Part shown: piece after piece, positions 22,748 through 32,762 of the stretch
How the letters are laid out: each line of letters starts with the position of its first letter
How positions within the stretch are numbered: the first letter of the stretch is position 1
Assembly (NCBI RefSeq): GCF_910592395.1
Contig: NC_088317.1
Span: 8,308,001 to 8,372,000, forward strand
DNA from: Lineus longissimus
Taxonomy: Eukaryota > Nemertea > Pilidiophora > Heteronemertea > Lineidae
Length of the DNA stretch: 64,000 bases
Reading direction: 5' to 3'
Position numbers and translations under genes: made by a program
Notes under the pieces: generated by a model
The model's database searches: none
What the model saw: the letters and a program-made list of their open reading frames with translations, nothing else
What the model was told of the DNA's origin: nothing

Positions 22748-23910
22748 ATGACCACCGAAAAGGTTCCAGCAAACAAAGTTCCAACGGGAGTTGGCTCTCC
22801 AATGAATGAAGTTTCAAATAAACTAAGTTCCAACGGGAGTTGGCCCTCCAACGAACAATATCTGAAAGATTTATACTTTAACCCCCGAAGTACTGTGGCC
22901 TATACAAATAAATGTCAACTTCGGAGAAAAATAAAAACATATAAAATGGCACTCAAGAAAAAAGGAATTAAAAGATTACATAGTTAGTTTACCAACCTAC
23001 CAACGGCACAAACCAATCACCGAAATAATCACTTTCCGAAAAACAATGGTTTCTTACGTGGATCAACAATGGCAAGCCGATTTAGTGGATTTACAGAAGT
23101 ATCAAAAAGATAATAAAAATTTCAGATACATTTTAACGGTCATTGATTTATTCAGCCGTTACGCCTGGGCTTTACCTCTCAAGACTAAAAAGGGGGAAGA
23201 AGTTAAATATTTATTTGTAACTATTTTTAAAGAAGCAAGACCAGAGAAATTACAATTTGATGATGGTAAAGAGTTCTACAATAAATCATTGAAAGAATTA
23301 CTAGAAAAAAATAACATAGAATGGTTCTCAACTTTCTCAAGCAAAAAAGCAACCGTTGTAGAAATATTTAATTGTACTTTAAAAACTAGAATGTGGAAAT
23401 ATTTCACCGCAAAAGAGACTAACAAATGTTTGGATATTCTTGAAAACCTGGTGAATGGTTACAACATCCATTGGAATGAAACCAGTCGAAGCCAGAGATG
23501 AAGATAATACCAGAACAGTCTGGTACAATCTCTATGGAGCATTTCTACTTAAAGATTATGGTCAACCATAGTACAAGATTGGCGACAGCGTTAGGATAAC
23601 CAAATACAAAACCATATGTTCTAAAGGTTATCTTCCTAATTTTACCGAAGAAGTTTTTAAAATAAAACAAATAATTTTCACAAAACCCATTGTCTACGAA
23701 CTCGAGAATTATCAATCAGAAATAATAGACGGTTATTTTTACACAGAGGAATTAAGTTACGTTCCAAACCCAGATCAAATAGAATACAAAATCGAAAAAA
23801 TGTTACGTTACAAAACAGTTCAAGGAGAAAAATATGGTTTAGTTAAATGGAAAGGTTACTCAGAAAAATTCAATGAGTGGCTTCCTGTATCGAATATAAA
23901 ATCACTTTGA
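22748..23910 (+). pseudogene. INT: Polinton B integrase with C-terminal chromodomain
   Basis: The N-terminal part (LKDLYFNPRSTVAYTNK) is followed by the catalytic core: DQQWQADLVDLQKYQ, YILTVIDLFSRYAWALPLKT, LQFDDGKEFYNK and a glutamate region near 23,355. An SH3-like IKIGDSVRITKYK-type domain and a chromodomain (YGLVKWKGYSEKFNEWLP, about 23,830-23,890) end at TGA 23,908. The fusion to a chromodomain is known in Polinton integrases and is thought to steer insertion to marked chromatin. Frame changes near 23,000 and 23,490 and a stop near 23,570 inactivate it. Confidence 0.85.
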
Positions 23911-24004
23911 GTTTTTAAATCGAATGTTTAAGTGTTTTTAAGCCGAAGTGTTTTTTGAGTGTTTTTTCAAGTCGAAATTTTAAATGTTTTTTTAAGTCGA
24001 AATT

Positions 24005-24717
24005 TTAAATGTTTTTTAAATCAAATATTTCAAGTTTATCAATCATAAGGTTATAACACTCGAAAGTTATATTACTTTCTTCTTCATTTGAAAACTCATA
24101 ATTTTTTAGAAAATATTCAACTTTTTGATTTTGATACCCATACCTACTTAAATCTACCCTAGCGCCCTTCCTACGATTTTCTTCTCGACTAATCGGGTTT
24201 ATATTTGACCAATTCCAGCATACTTCTGGAACACCCCCAAACTTTACCACTGGTAAAACATGATATGATTCTTCATCTACAATACTTTTCCCCTCTCTTT
24301 ACCAATTCAACCAATCAATGAAAAATTGGTTAGTGCAACCGAGATATTCTTTAAGTGTCCCCATTGTATCATAACGGCTCATAGAAACCCGCATTTTGTG
24401 AATCGCATAAAAGTTAGGATCTTGATATTTTATTCTCATGTAACCCCTATTACAGTTTTTACTGCAATCTTTACAATAACCTTGCAGCCCATCTCTGGAT
24501 TGACTATTTTAAGAATAATACTCGCAGGGTTTTTTTATTTTACATTTTGAACAATATTTATACTCATGAGTTTGTATGAAGTTAATGAATATTTTTTTAC
24601 ATTTTCTATTCTATCATTCCCATCTAAAACAATAACTCCAGGAGGTATAGACAAATATTCTCTATTTTCAATGAATGTTTCCTCATGGTGGTAAAGAACA
24701 TAATTTAAATATTCTAA
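24005..24717 (-). pseudogene. HNH-type endonuclease with zinc ribbon
   Basis: On the minus strand I see HHEETFIENREYLSIPPGV, then YKYCSKCKIKKPCEYYS and GYCKDCSKNCNRGY (two CxxC pairs), then YLGCTNQFFIDWLNW. The HNH core follows as YHVLPVVKFGG, WNWSNINPISREENRRKG. CxxC pairs ahead of an H...N...N-E-N core match HNH endonucleases common in large DNA viruses and some Polinton-like elements. It needs frame changes near 24,560 and stops near 24,520 and 24,290 interrupt it. It probably nicked DNA for the element or was a passenger homing gene. Confidence 0.6.
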
Positions 24718-25015
24718 ACTACTCTAATCTCCCACTTACCTGTCCCATTCCTGAACCCGGAAAATCATCAGAAAATCCTAAGTCCAATAAAATGGGGTGG
24801 GGTATGGTCGGAAACAGAATGCCCTGGATCAATATTATAATTGTTCTGTCGACTTCCTTGTCACACCCCAGAGCCTGGCAAAGAATTACACTAGGCCTAA
24901 TCGGGTGAGGTTACGGATGACCTCAGTGACATAACAATTACGTATTCTCCAAAACAGTATAAGAGAAGTTGGACAGTTCTTGTGTACTCATTGATGTTTT
25001 TGTCAGAGGTTCGAT
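24718..25015. other. Spacer between HNH gene and pogo-like gene
   Basis: This should hold the left end and promoter of the pogo-like element. I see no clear inverted repeat, because the right end of that element is lost at 27,036. Confidence 0.35.
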
Positions 25016-27035
25016 TTGTTAATCGACGAGATGCGTTTGTTTTGGATTTTTTGCTTTGCCATTGGATTTTGGGTCGTGAATTCGATGGATAACGGTGACG
25101 ACGGTGATGGTGGCGGTAATGGTGGGCATGGTGATGGTGGTGACGACGGAGGTAATAATGGTGCGGCTAACGAAGGCCAAGAAAGGAGACATCTTCATGG
25201 CTACAGCTTGAATCAGCGTTTTGACTACGTGGATACTTTTAGGCTGCACCATGCGATGGGCATTGCGCATGCCCGGTCTTGTCGTTCTTTTGCCGTACAT
25301 CACCGCATCCATCCAAGGACATTCTCAAGATGGCTAGACCAGTATGAAGAGATGTCGGAACGCCGCGACAGGTGCACCCAAATTGAGAGGAGACGGCGGA
25401 GGATTCGGCAGCATGGCAATGATGAACAAGGTAACTCATTTTTGTCAGGAATTTACGAAAGATGTACAATTTTAAGTGAAGTAGGCCCATAAGATTAAGG
25501 CCTGTACTCACTGACGCGTTTTTCCGCCGCATTTTCACCGCCGGGCGGGGAATCCTTTGTTCACCTAATGAATAACAATTGATTTCCGCGCCTCGGTGAA
25601 AACGCGGCGCAAAAGCGCGACAGTGAGTTCAGGCTTTCACTGTGAAATGAGGTTTTATCCATAGTTCGACATTATTCAGGGACTCTTCTTAGATTTCAGG
25701 CATACTCTACTCTTCTCCCCCTCCGATTCATCCCTTCACCGTCTGCTTGATAGGCCTACCGTTTGTCCTTTTCAGCGTTTTGGGCAGACATGGAAAATCA
25801 GCTCAACGACTGGTTTATTCAACGCCGCCAGCATGGAATTCCAGTATCCGGGATCGATCTCCAGTCACAAGCAGCCAGAGAATACAGACAATGGTGGACT
25901 AATCTGACGGAGGAACAAAGGCAGCAGCCGAGAGCGCAAAGGCCTCGCAATCAGGATTTCCGAGCGTCAGATCACTGGCTGACCCGATTCAAAGAAAGGT
26001 AAAAACAACGAAGCCATTTCGTAAATTGGTATCTCACTTGGGTTGGGTTCTCTCACAACTTTTGTTCTGCCATAATGGAATAATGGGCCCAATGACCAAG
26101 AAATGGACAGTAATGGGGGAGTAAGCTACGTTTTTCAAAGCTAAAAGTGGTCTCCTTTTCCTTTCAGAAAAAGAATAAGCCATCGAAGAAAGAATAAGGA
26201 CACGCGAACCCTCCCCGACAACGCTATGGAAATAGCGGCCGTCTATCGTAGGGAAACGTCTCAAATCATCCAAAATGGAAATTTCCATGTGATCATCAAC
26301 ATGGATGAAACATTTGTCAACTTTGACATGGTGCCGAAAACCACAATGGCTACAACAGGATCACATTCGATCGACATCAGATCCTCAAGAGGGAACGGGA
26401 AGATTGGATGCACGGTAACCTTGGCCGTCTCCAGCGATGGACGAAAACTACCAGCTGAGGTCAACTTTAGGGGCTTGGATGCTGAAGGCGAAGTTATTGC
26501 AGAACTGCGAGCCCATGCTCCCCAGAACGTGCGAGTAAGTAAACCTTTTCATTAACTAATCCTGGTTTATTAGCTGTTAGATGACCATATCATCTTCAAC
26601 TGCCAATGGAGCTAGCTCTATGATCTGCCTGCTCCTCGTGTTTAATGGTCTTTTTACGAATCCTGTTCTATTTTTAGAATCATTGCAGTACGTTGATCTT
26701 TGAAACCATTTCCCAAAGCTATCAGCTGGCTGAGCAACAATACAATCGGAGAATGAGTCATACATTTTCATGAATTGCACCGATTTATTCTTTATTTCTA
26801 AACGAAACGTTTTAATCTTAGGTTACAGGTACTCCGAATGGCTGGGCAAGACATCAGTCATTGATCGAATGGTTGCAAGCCATTGTTGTGCCATTTATTG
26901 CCGGAGCAACCTTTCTCCTCATCTTGGATCGCTACCCTGCCCATAGACATCATCTGTTTACGGAGGAAATTCCGCGGCAAAATGGACAGGATTCGTTCAT
27001 TCCTGGACGATGCACTTCAATTTTGCAACCTTTAC
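25016..27035 (+). pseudogene. Intron-bearing pogo-like transposase, 3' truncated
   Basis: Four exons are inferred from GT-AG sites. Exon 1 runs to about 25,429 (a Gly/Asp-rich start, then a helix-turn-helix FAVHHRIHPRTFSRWLDQY). Exon 2 is about 25,775-26,000 (CENP-B-like, WADMENQLNDWFIQRRQHG). Exon 3 is about 26,167-26,532 (HVIINMDETFVNFD, the first catalytic block). Exon 4 starts about 26,822 with FLLILDRYPAHRHH, the second block. The sequence runs into a Polinton ATPase at about 27,036, so the last catalytic part and right end are gone. Introns are unusual for pogo transposons. It could be a domesticated-type gene or an old intron-bearing lineage. Confidence 0.72.
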
Positions 27036-27517
27036 TTTTCTGTCCCACTTACTTCAGAAACAAGACGTACAATAGGAGATGGATTTACGAAGACAAGAAT
27101 GTTTTCATTGTCAATCCAATTGCTGTAGCCAGTGATTTAGACCCTGTGCTTCAATTCGCCACCATGGCCTTCGAAGGATCACAGACAATATTCATCATTG
27201 ACGACTGTGATAATTTGAGAGACACAAAGAAGAAGATGTCTGAGTTTTGTAATCTTGCCTTTTCCGGTAGACACTACAATCTGACTGTTTGGTTACTCGT
27301 TCAGAAGTACAATTCTGTTGTTAAGGACTTCAGAGAGAACATAAGGGTTTTAGCCCTGTTTTTCAACAAGGATGAATCGGCAATGAAAGACGCCTTAGAA
27401 GAAAATAGTGTTATTCCTGAAGACCAGAGGCAAAAATACATAGATGCCCTTAAAAAGACGAAAGGATCTAAATTAATCATAAGACTAGAACACCCGTATG
27501 GTTTTATTCACGTTTAG
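27036..27517 (+). pseudogene. Polinton A packaging ATPase, N-terminally truncated
   Basis: FtsK/HerA-type (A32-like) genome-packaging ATPase. It begins inside the domain (TYNRRWIYEDKNVFIVNP) after a join to pogo transposase sequence. Walker B and following blocks are present (TIFIIDDCDN, LAFSGRHYNLTVWLLVQKYN, LALFFNKDESAMK), but the Walker A loop is missing, so it cannot hydrolyse ATP. The frame is open across the join, giving a 218-codon chimera from 26,861. It is on the opposite strand to the rest of module A and ends 13 bases from the next gene, with a short direct repeat tctttcttcttcctt between them. The Polinton B homologue is at 52,740-53,323. Confidence 0.82.
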
Positions 27518-27530
27518 TCTTTCTTCTTCC

Positions 27531-27968
27531 TTAGTCTTTCTTCTTCCTTCCAACAAAATAGTAAATCCCAAAACCCAAGACGCTCAATCCTAAAATGATC
27601 CAAAGGTATTCGTAATTCTTCATTCCATCGCTGGGCTTGTAGTAGTCGATCAATTGCGGTTGTCTAGGAATGGTAATTCCATTATGTGGGTTTAAACTGT
27701 TGTACAATGAAAGTGAGGCGTCGGCATTTTTGAAGTCAATTGCCGCTTCATGTTCTCTCTTTAACTCAAGGTTAACGAAGTCAATGGTACTTTTCCTATG
27801 CTCATCCCATTCTGTGGATGCTCTTTGCAATTGCTCTTGCGCTAAATTATGTCTGTTCGTTTCAGCCTCGTAGCCATTCTTATCTAGTGATTTAAAAAGG
27901 TAGCCAGAACCGGTGAAGGCTAAACCATTCACCAGCGCAGAACCAATCATCATAGCTATGCCTGCCAT
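27531..27968 (-). CDS. Polinton conserved membrane protein (MAG family)
   Basis: An intact 145-codon frame. It has an N-terminal glycine/alanine hydrophobic segment (MAGIAMMIGSALVNGLAFTG), then a charged helical middle (NLAQEQLQRASTEWDEHRKS). A PQLIDYYKPSDGMKNYEY stretch precedes a C-terminal membrane helix (IILGLSVLGFGIYYFVG) and a lysine tail. I recognise this as a recurrent small Polinton/adintovirus gene of unknown function, possibly virion-associated. A truncated homologue is at 22,553-22,719. It is one of the few open genes of module A. Confidence 0.7.
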   Translation of the reverse strand: MAGIAMMIGSALVNGLAFTGSGYLFKSLDKNGYEAETNRHNLAQEQLQRASTEWDEHRKSTIDFVNLELKREHEAAIDFKNADASLSLYNSLNPHNGITIPRQPQLIDYYKPSDGMKNYEYLWIILGLSVLGFGIYYFVGRKKKD

Positions 27969-28006
27969 TTAGTTTAGTAAAAAAATCAGGCGCAGTGAGT
28001 AAAACA

Positions 28007-28770
28007 TCAGGCGCAGTGAGTAAAGGTCAATTGGTACTGTACGTCAAAACCATTAAGGTCGATAATGCCATTGTTTTCATCTGTTAGGCGAATATTCAAC
28101 TTGCCAACACTTGATTTGCACGGAATTTCCATGTTATCTCCAAAAAAATATGCTATCATGTCTCCAAAGTTAGCTTCTTTTATTGGTCTAGTGGCTAAGA
28201 CATCTGATGGCTTGCCATTGCTCATTACATTGTTGACGATGTCACAGTGGAAAACAAAATAGTCCATTGGTCTAAAATTTATGGGCCTCTCGCTTACAAA
28301 CTCACCCTTTGTTGATTTATCTACATCTAAGGTATCAGCATCTACGGGATAAGGCCATTCCGATTTAAAGCCAAATAATTCATTGTTTTTAACAGAAAAC
28401 ATAATCTGGTAATACTCCGCATTTTTTCTCTTAAGCATCTTCATTACTGTCCTACAGTGGGTTCATCAACATCAAACTTAACAGTATTTTTGCTGAAACT
28501 CTTTTCTTTCAATTCATTTGCAAAAACCTTTGAAAAGCTTTCTAGGTCATAGAGACCATCGGGTATTGTGATAGCTGTCAACGAAAATCCACGCAACGTC
28601 ATTTCGTTATTTTGTTTTGCTTTACTTATGTTGTAGAATGTACAAGGTATACCTGCAAATGTCAAACTGACGCTAATGACAATCTGAATTTCAGTGTTAA
28701 GATGTATGGTTAAATCATGTGATTTCTGTTCTGGGTAGTCACTGGAATTATTGTACACCACGGTTTTCAT
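28007..28770 (-). pseudogene. Candidate minor capsid (penton-like) protein, module A
   Basis: Two frames that meet at 28,444 read as one protein with a one-base shift. The first runs 28,770-28,444 (LTAITIPDGLYDLESFSKVF) and the second 28,444-28,007 (YYQIMFSVKNNELFGF and C-terminal LNIRLTDENNGIIDLNGFDV). The pattern of an ITI..G.Y start, a GF segment and a final TDENG..I..NG.DV strand matches minor capsid proteins (PX, single jelly roll) of Polintons as I recall them. The overlapping stop and start could instead mean two separate genes. A homologue is split around 37.2-44.1 kb. Confidence 0.55.
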
Positions 28771-28807
28771 TTACTTCACTTAAATTTTAATTTAATGAAC
28801 TTAAATT

Positions 28808-29044
28808 CTACTTGATTATGTTTCTGGGTAAAATACCTCGATCGTAAAAGTATTCTAATGTTACATTACTGACTGCTACAATTCCGCCAAGTTTAAGAAT
28901 CTCTTCTAAGTTTGCCTGACTTGGCGGGCCAATGGCAATTCTCAAGAATCTCTTAAGTAAATATGAGTAACCAATTGTTGCCGTTGACAATAACACACTT
29001 TGGTACAGTGTATTGATGATTTCCTTCTTTCCTGCTGTTTCCTT
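28808..29044 (-). pseudogene. Small Polinton membrane protein, start codon lost (module A)
   Basis: Homologous to the intact 78-codon gene at 52,477-52,713 along its full length. It has a central hydrophobic stretch (STATIGYSYLLKRFLRIAIG), a second one (LKLGGIVAVSNV) and a conserved end ILPRNIIK. At the position of the other copy's ATG this copy has AAG (29,042-29,044). The next ATG is at 28,996, which would drop about 16 residues. The function is unknown. It lies between the two capsid candidates. Confidence 0.6.
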
Positions 29045-29134
29045 TTATTTAGAATGAAATATATTGATTCCTATTGACTGTAAAATGATCTTAATGTTGC
29101 AGTCAAATGATCTTAATGTTGCAGTCAAATGATC
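29045..29134. repeat. Short tandem repeat, ~21 bp
   Basis: Three copies of aatgatcttaatgttgcagtc-type units between the small membrane gene and the capsid gene of module A. Confidence 0.7.
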
Positions 29135-30390
29135 TTAATGTTGCAAGGAAACAATCTGTGAATTTTGAATGTTAACTTGAGCATCAGAAACCACAAATAT
29201 GTGCATTTTGTATGGCCCCTTTCCAGATTCTTTTGTTATCGACAATTGAATACCATCTTTAGTGTTTTGAAGCTTTTTGCCCGATCCGTGTATTCTGTTG
29301 TCTTCTGTAGTTCTCAGGTCCAACCAAAGCCCGTAGTTATTCGAGTCTCCATAGTACTTTTTCATAGACATGTTGCAGTCGTAAGTTTTCTTTAAGTCTT
29401 CATTCATGAAGTGTTTCTTGATCTCCTCCCATTGATCTAGCATTCTCATTCCTTCTGGAAACACCTGATTAGCAACTCCTTCGATGGTTATTTGCACTTT
29501 TGTGATGTTAGGATTTTCAAACTTTTCAGAATCTCTTGAACCATCAGTGTAATCAGAGATGAAGAGAAGTAATAGTCCTTTTATGGACATTCAAGGAAAA
29601 TTGATGTTCTCGTTGATCAGCGTTTCATTGGCCGTTACGTTGACAGTTTTGAAGTGATCTACCCAGTCGTAATAGATTGAGAAACCTGAATTGTACTTGT
29701 TTGTTAGCGTATTGGCTAATCCCTTGTTTGTTACAGTGTCATATTCAAAACTGATATTTTCAAGTTTGTAATTCATGTTTGCAGTTGTGCTGGTAACGAT
29801 GATCTCCTCCTTTGGCGCTAACGTAATCTCGATGATCACATCCTCTTGAATTGGAAACTTGTAAAATGGAGCATAGTTGAAAAATAGTTCAAAATCTAAT
29901 GGTATCTTTTACTTGGTTCCAAACACTTTCTTCAGTGTTTTCTCATCGCTGGTTTCACCGGTAACATCGGCTTCTGCCACACCTGATCTCAACTATCTAA
30001 GATTTTCTGACTGAATACCTTGAAAAACCATGTCGTTCCTTTCCTCCTGTGTTAACCACAAATCTTTAAAAGTCGAATAATGACTGTATTCGTTGAGATC
30101 AAATATCTGTTCCGTTCCCCACTTAATTACCATCTTGGATAACAGGTTTCTGCCGAGATTGTTAACCACGCTGTTCTTGGAATCACAAGAAATCAGACAT
30201 CAGCTGAGAGAAAAAGAGATCTGGGTACAAAGAACGTATTTTCTCTTAAAGCAGGTATTCTAATGTGCAATGTTTCTTTTGGATTAGCAGAAGACGGATT
30301 GTGTGTAATGATGTGATGATTTCTCTCGGCCTTTAATCCGAGTGGATTCTTATGACTCCTTTCAGTGTTGAGCAGTACTCCAGTTGTCAT
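29135..30390 (-). pseudogene. Candidate major capsid protein, module A
   Basis: A protein of about 418 codons read from ATG 30,390. It has NPLGLKAERNHHIITHNPSS, ALRENTFFVPRSLFLSADV, FPIQEDVIIEITLAPKEEI, TANMNYKLENISFEYDTV, then SEKFENPNITKVQITIEG and a C-terminal IFVVSDAQVNIQNSQ. I place it in the Polinton/adintovirus major-capsid (double jelly roll) group from recall of similar coral and bivalve proteins. A structure search would settle it. It is broken by a frameshift near 30,190 and stops at 29,993 (TAG), 29,909 (TAA) and 29,591 (TGA). The module B copy (51,232-52,456) does not share these lesions. Confidence 0.6.
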
Positions 30391-30495
30391 TCTATTTAAT
30401 TTACATGGAATTGATTTAATTTTACTTGAAAAATCAATCATTTAATTGACATGAAAAATCAATCATTAATTTACTTGAAAAATCAATCATTAATT

Positions 30496-31209
30496 TTACT
30501 TAGCAGCTTTAGCAGCTTTAACACCTTCTATTAAACCATAAATTATGGAACTAACAACAACAATCACTAGAATGACTAGATTTTCGGCCATGAATCAAAC
30601 AACTGCACCAACTGATTTCAGGAGAAATAAGACAATAGAACCGATAATTCCCGGTAAAGCCGCAGCTGATTTCTTGGCCAGTTCTTTTAGCCATTCAGCA
30701 AACTTCTTTAGGCCTTCTTTCACTTTATCTGGAATTGATGGTGGAGTAGGAGTTGGTGGAGTAGGACTTGGAGGTACTGGTTTAGCCACAGGTTTCAAAG
30801 CATTACTGATCCAAAGACCTAAAGTGGTCAGTATCATTGTAACTGTAGTAACTATTGCAGCAATTGTAAGGCCTTCAACCTTAAAAATTAACTTGATTCT
30901 GTCCTTGAGTGAAATCACTGAATCTGGTCTTTTAACAAAATCTATCCAAATTCTCTTCCATCTTTTAATTTGTGATTCATACTCATTGTTAAGGTAATCT
31001 AAGCTTCTTTTCAATCTGTCCAATTCATCTTTAATTTCTTGTTTATTAACATGATCTGTTTCTTGGTCGTGTTGTTCATCAATGTGTGCAATCTTACTGA
31101 TGTTTCTTGCTCTCGTTTCAGCCATCTTTTTCTCATTCAATCTAAATGTTCTAATTTCTCTCAAAGCGTTATCTGTAAAACCTAATGCACTTAATTCTTG
31201 ATCAGTCAC
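30496..31209 (-). pseudogene. Polinton proline-hinged membrane protein, module A
   Basis: In order: an N-terminal LGFTDNALREIRTF motif, a coiled coil (NKQEIKDELDRLKRSLDYL), a membrane segment (VEGLTIAAIVTTVTMILTTL), a proline-rich hinge (VPPSPTPPTPTPPS), an amphipathic GLKKFAEWLKELAKKSAAAL helix and two C-terminal hydrophobic helices. This domain order recurs in Polintons and adintoviruses. The role is unknown. A TGA at 30,595-30,597 cuts off the last helix. Upstream in-frame sequence (SPKPIDKIIDVTDQELSAL) suggests the true start is near 31,260. Confidence 0.68.
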
Positions 31210-31256
31210 ATCTATGATTTTATCTATGGGTTTAGGTGAAGTGATAATCTCATCAA

Positions 31257-31943
31257 TTACTGTCTGTGTTTAGGGGATACAAATTGAGTTTCTCTTATTG
31301 ATGAATGACCTTCTCTTCTTGGTAAATAACCTTCCATGCTAGTCATTTCAATTTCCTCTGTTGGGCCTGGTGGAGTTGCCTCTGTTGGGTCTGGTAAACT
31401 TAGACCTTTCAAACGGTTAATGAATTTTTTGCCATAATCTTTCTTTAAACTTGATTCAGCATAGAAGCTTTTATCAATATTATCCATAGTTAAGCAAATA
31501 CCATAAAGTTTATTACTTTTATCATAGTCCATATTTTTTCTTAGTTTTTCTGTAAACAAACTAACAAATTCATCTGGCGTGGGAATGTAGTACAGGACTT
31601 TTGAGTAAACCTTAATGTATTTTGCAAGATTACACAATTTTTTCTTGTCGTATTTCCATTTTGATTTACTCAATGCCTCATCAAGTTCATCCTCAATACC
31701 GGTGTAAATTGAATCCAGTATTGCTAAATCAGGATCAATACCTCTTACTCTATCTGGTTCTGGTATTGGGATATCTATTGCATAGAATGACCTATTTTCA
31801 GTTAAGGTATCACTATTTGTGTTGTACCTTACTCCTTCATCATTAATTGGGTTACTGAATGATGTTTCAGCAGTACTACTGTTTGCTTCTGAAATGCGAT
31901 ATTTGTCTAAGCTCTTCATTGGAACATCTTCTCCTTCAGCCAT
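31257..31943 (-). CDS. Polinton A acidic protein of unknown function
   Basis: An open 228-codon frame whose start abuts the stop of the upstream gene and whose end overlaps the likely start of the next. It is acidic and Ser/Thr/Pro-rich at both ends, with a central helical part (LAKYIKVYSKVLYYIPTPDEF). I do not recognise it. The Polinton B counterpart, by position only, is the decayed reading from 49,892. It could be a tegument-like or scaffold protein, but nothing in the sequence shows that. Confidence 0.5.
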   Translation of the reverse strand: MAEGEDVPMKSLDKYRISEANSSTAETSFSNPINDEGVRYNTNSDTLTENRSFYAIDIPIPEPDRVRGIDPDLAILDSIYTGIEDELDEALSKSKWKYDKKKLCNLAKYIKVYSKVLYYIPTPDEFVSLFTEKLRKNMDYDKSNKLYGICLTMDNIDKSFYAESSLKKDYGKKFINRLKGLSLPDPTEATPPGPTEEIEMTSMEGYLPRREGHSSIRETQFVSPKHRQ

Positions 31944-32762
31944 TTACTTTACAGTAATAAGAATTAAACTGCCAACAACAGCATAAAGTAAAAACTTGAT
32001 TGTTTCTTGGGTATCATCAGATTTACTGATCACAGCAGTCTTACTAGTTTCATAAGTCTTACTGGACACATCAGGCCTACCAGTTGCGTCAGTCTTACTT
32101 GTTACAGCAGTTTTACTGGACACATCAGTCTTCACATCTTTTGGTGTGGTGATATTAGTCTTAACCCTTATCTTCTTAGCAGTTTGACCTTGCATCAATG
32201 GAGGAGGGATAGTCTTTTCATTGTTAATGTCATTCTTACCAGGCTTTAAGTGTTTAGTTGCTACCAGAATATTGTTGTTGTAATTCTCGATCTTACTGAT
32301 CTTGAGTACCATGTCAGACCCTATGATGTATAGGCCTGGGGCAATTACATAGTCTAATCGTGTGTGAGTGTCCGACAGTGCTTTCTGGTATCTAGCAATT
32401 GAGGTAGGGATATCCACATGCTGTTCAATTGAATCACTTAGCAGCTTGATGAATTCCTTATGTGCGTCAAACTCTGTTCCTGGCTGTCCAGTAATCGGGG
32501 TTCTAGTGAGGGCCTGTGATCCCAGTATACAGTAAACATATGTTCTGATGGAATAATTCAATCTTTCTATCCCTGTATTCAAAAAACCTGAGGACTTAAG
32601 AGTCACTTGCATTAAGAAGAAATTGATTTTCGAATCATAGATGTAGTAGCCAGGATCAGTTATGTTTGGATTGTAATCCGGTTCACTCCACGAAGTCCAT
32701 CCGTAATTACTTTCAAACATTGATAATCCATAATCCATTGATAATCCATACTCGTCTTTTAA

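Larger units (their letters stand above)
22553..24717. mobile_element. Polinton B segment (integrase end)
   Basis: A small-membrane-gene fragment (minus), integrase with chromodomain (plus) and an HNH gene (minus) lie side by side. The spacer at 22,770-22,855 has the same gttccaacgggagttgg-type GC-rich words found between genes at 44.1-54.4 kb. That links this segment to Polinton B. Confidence 0.55.
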
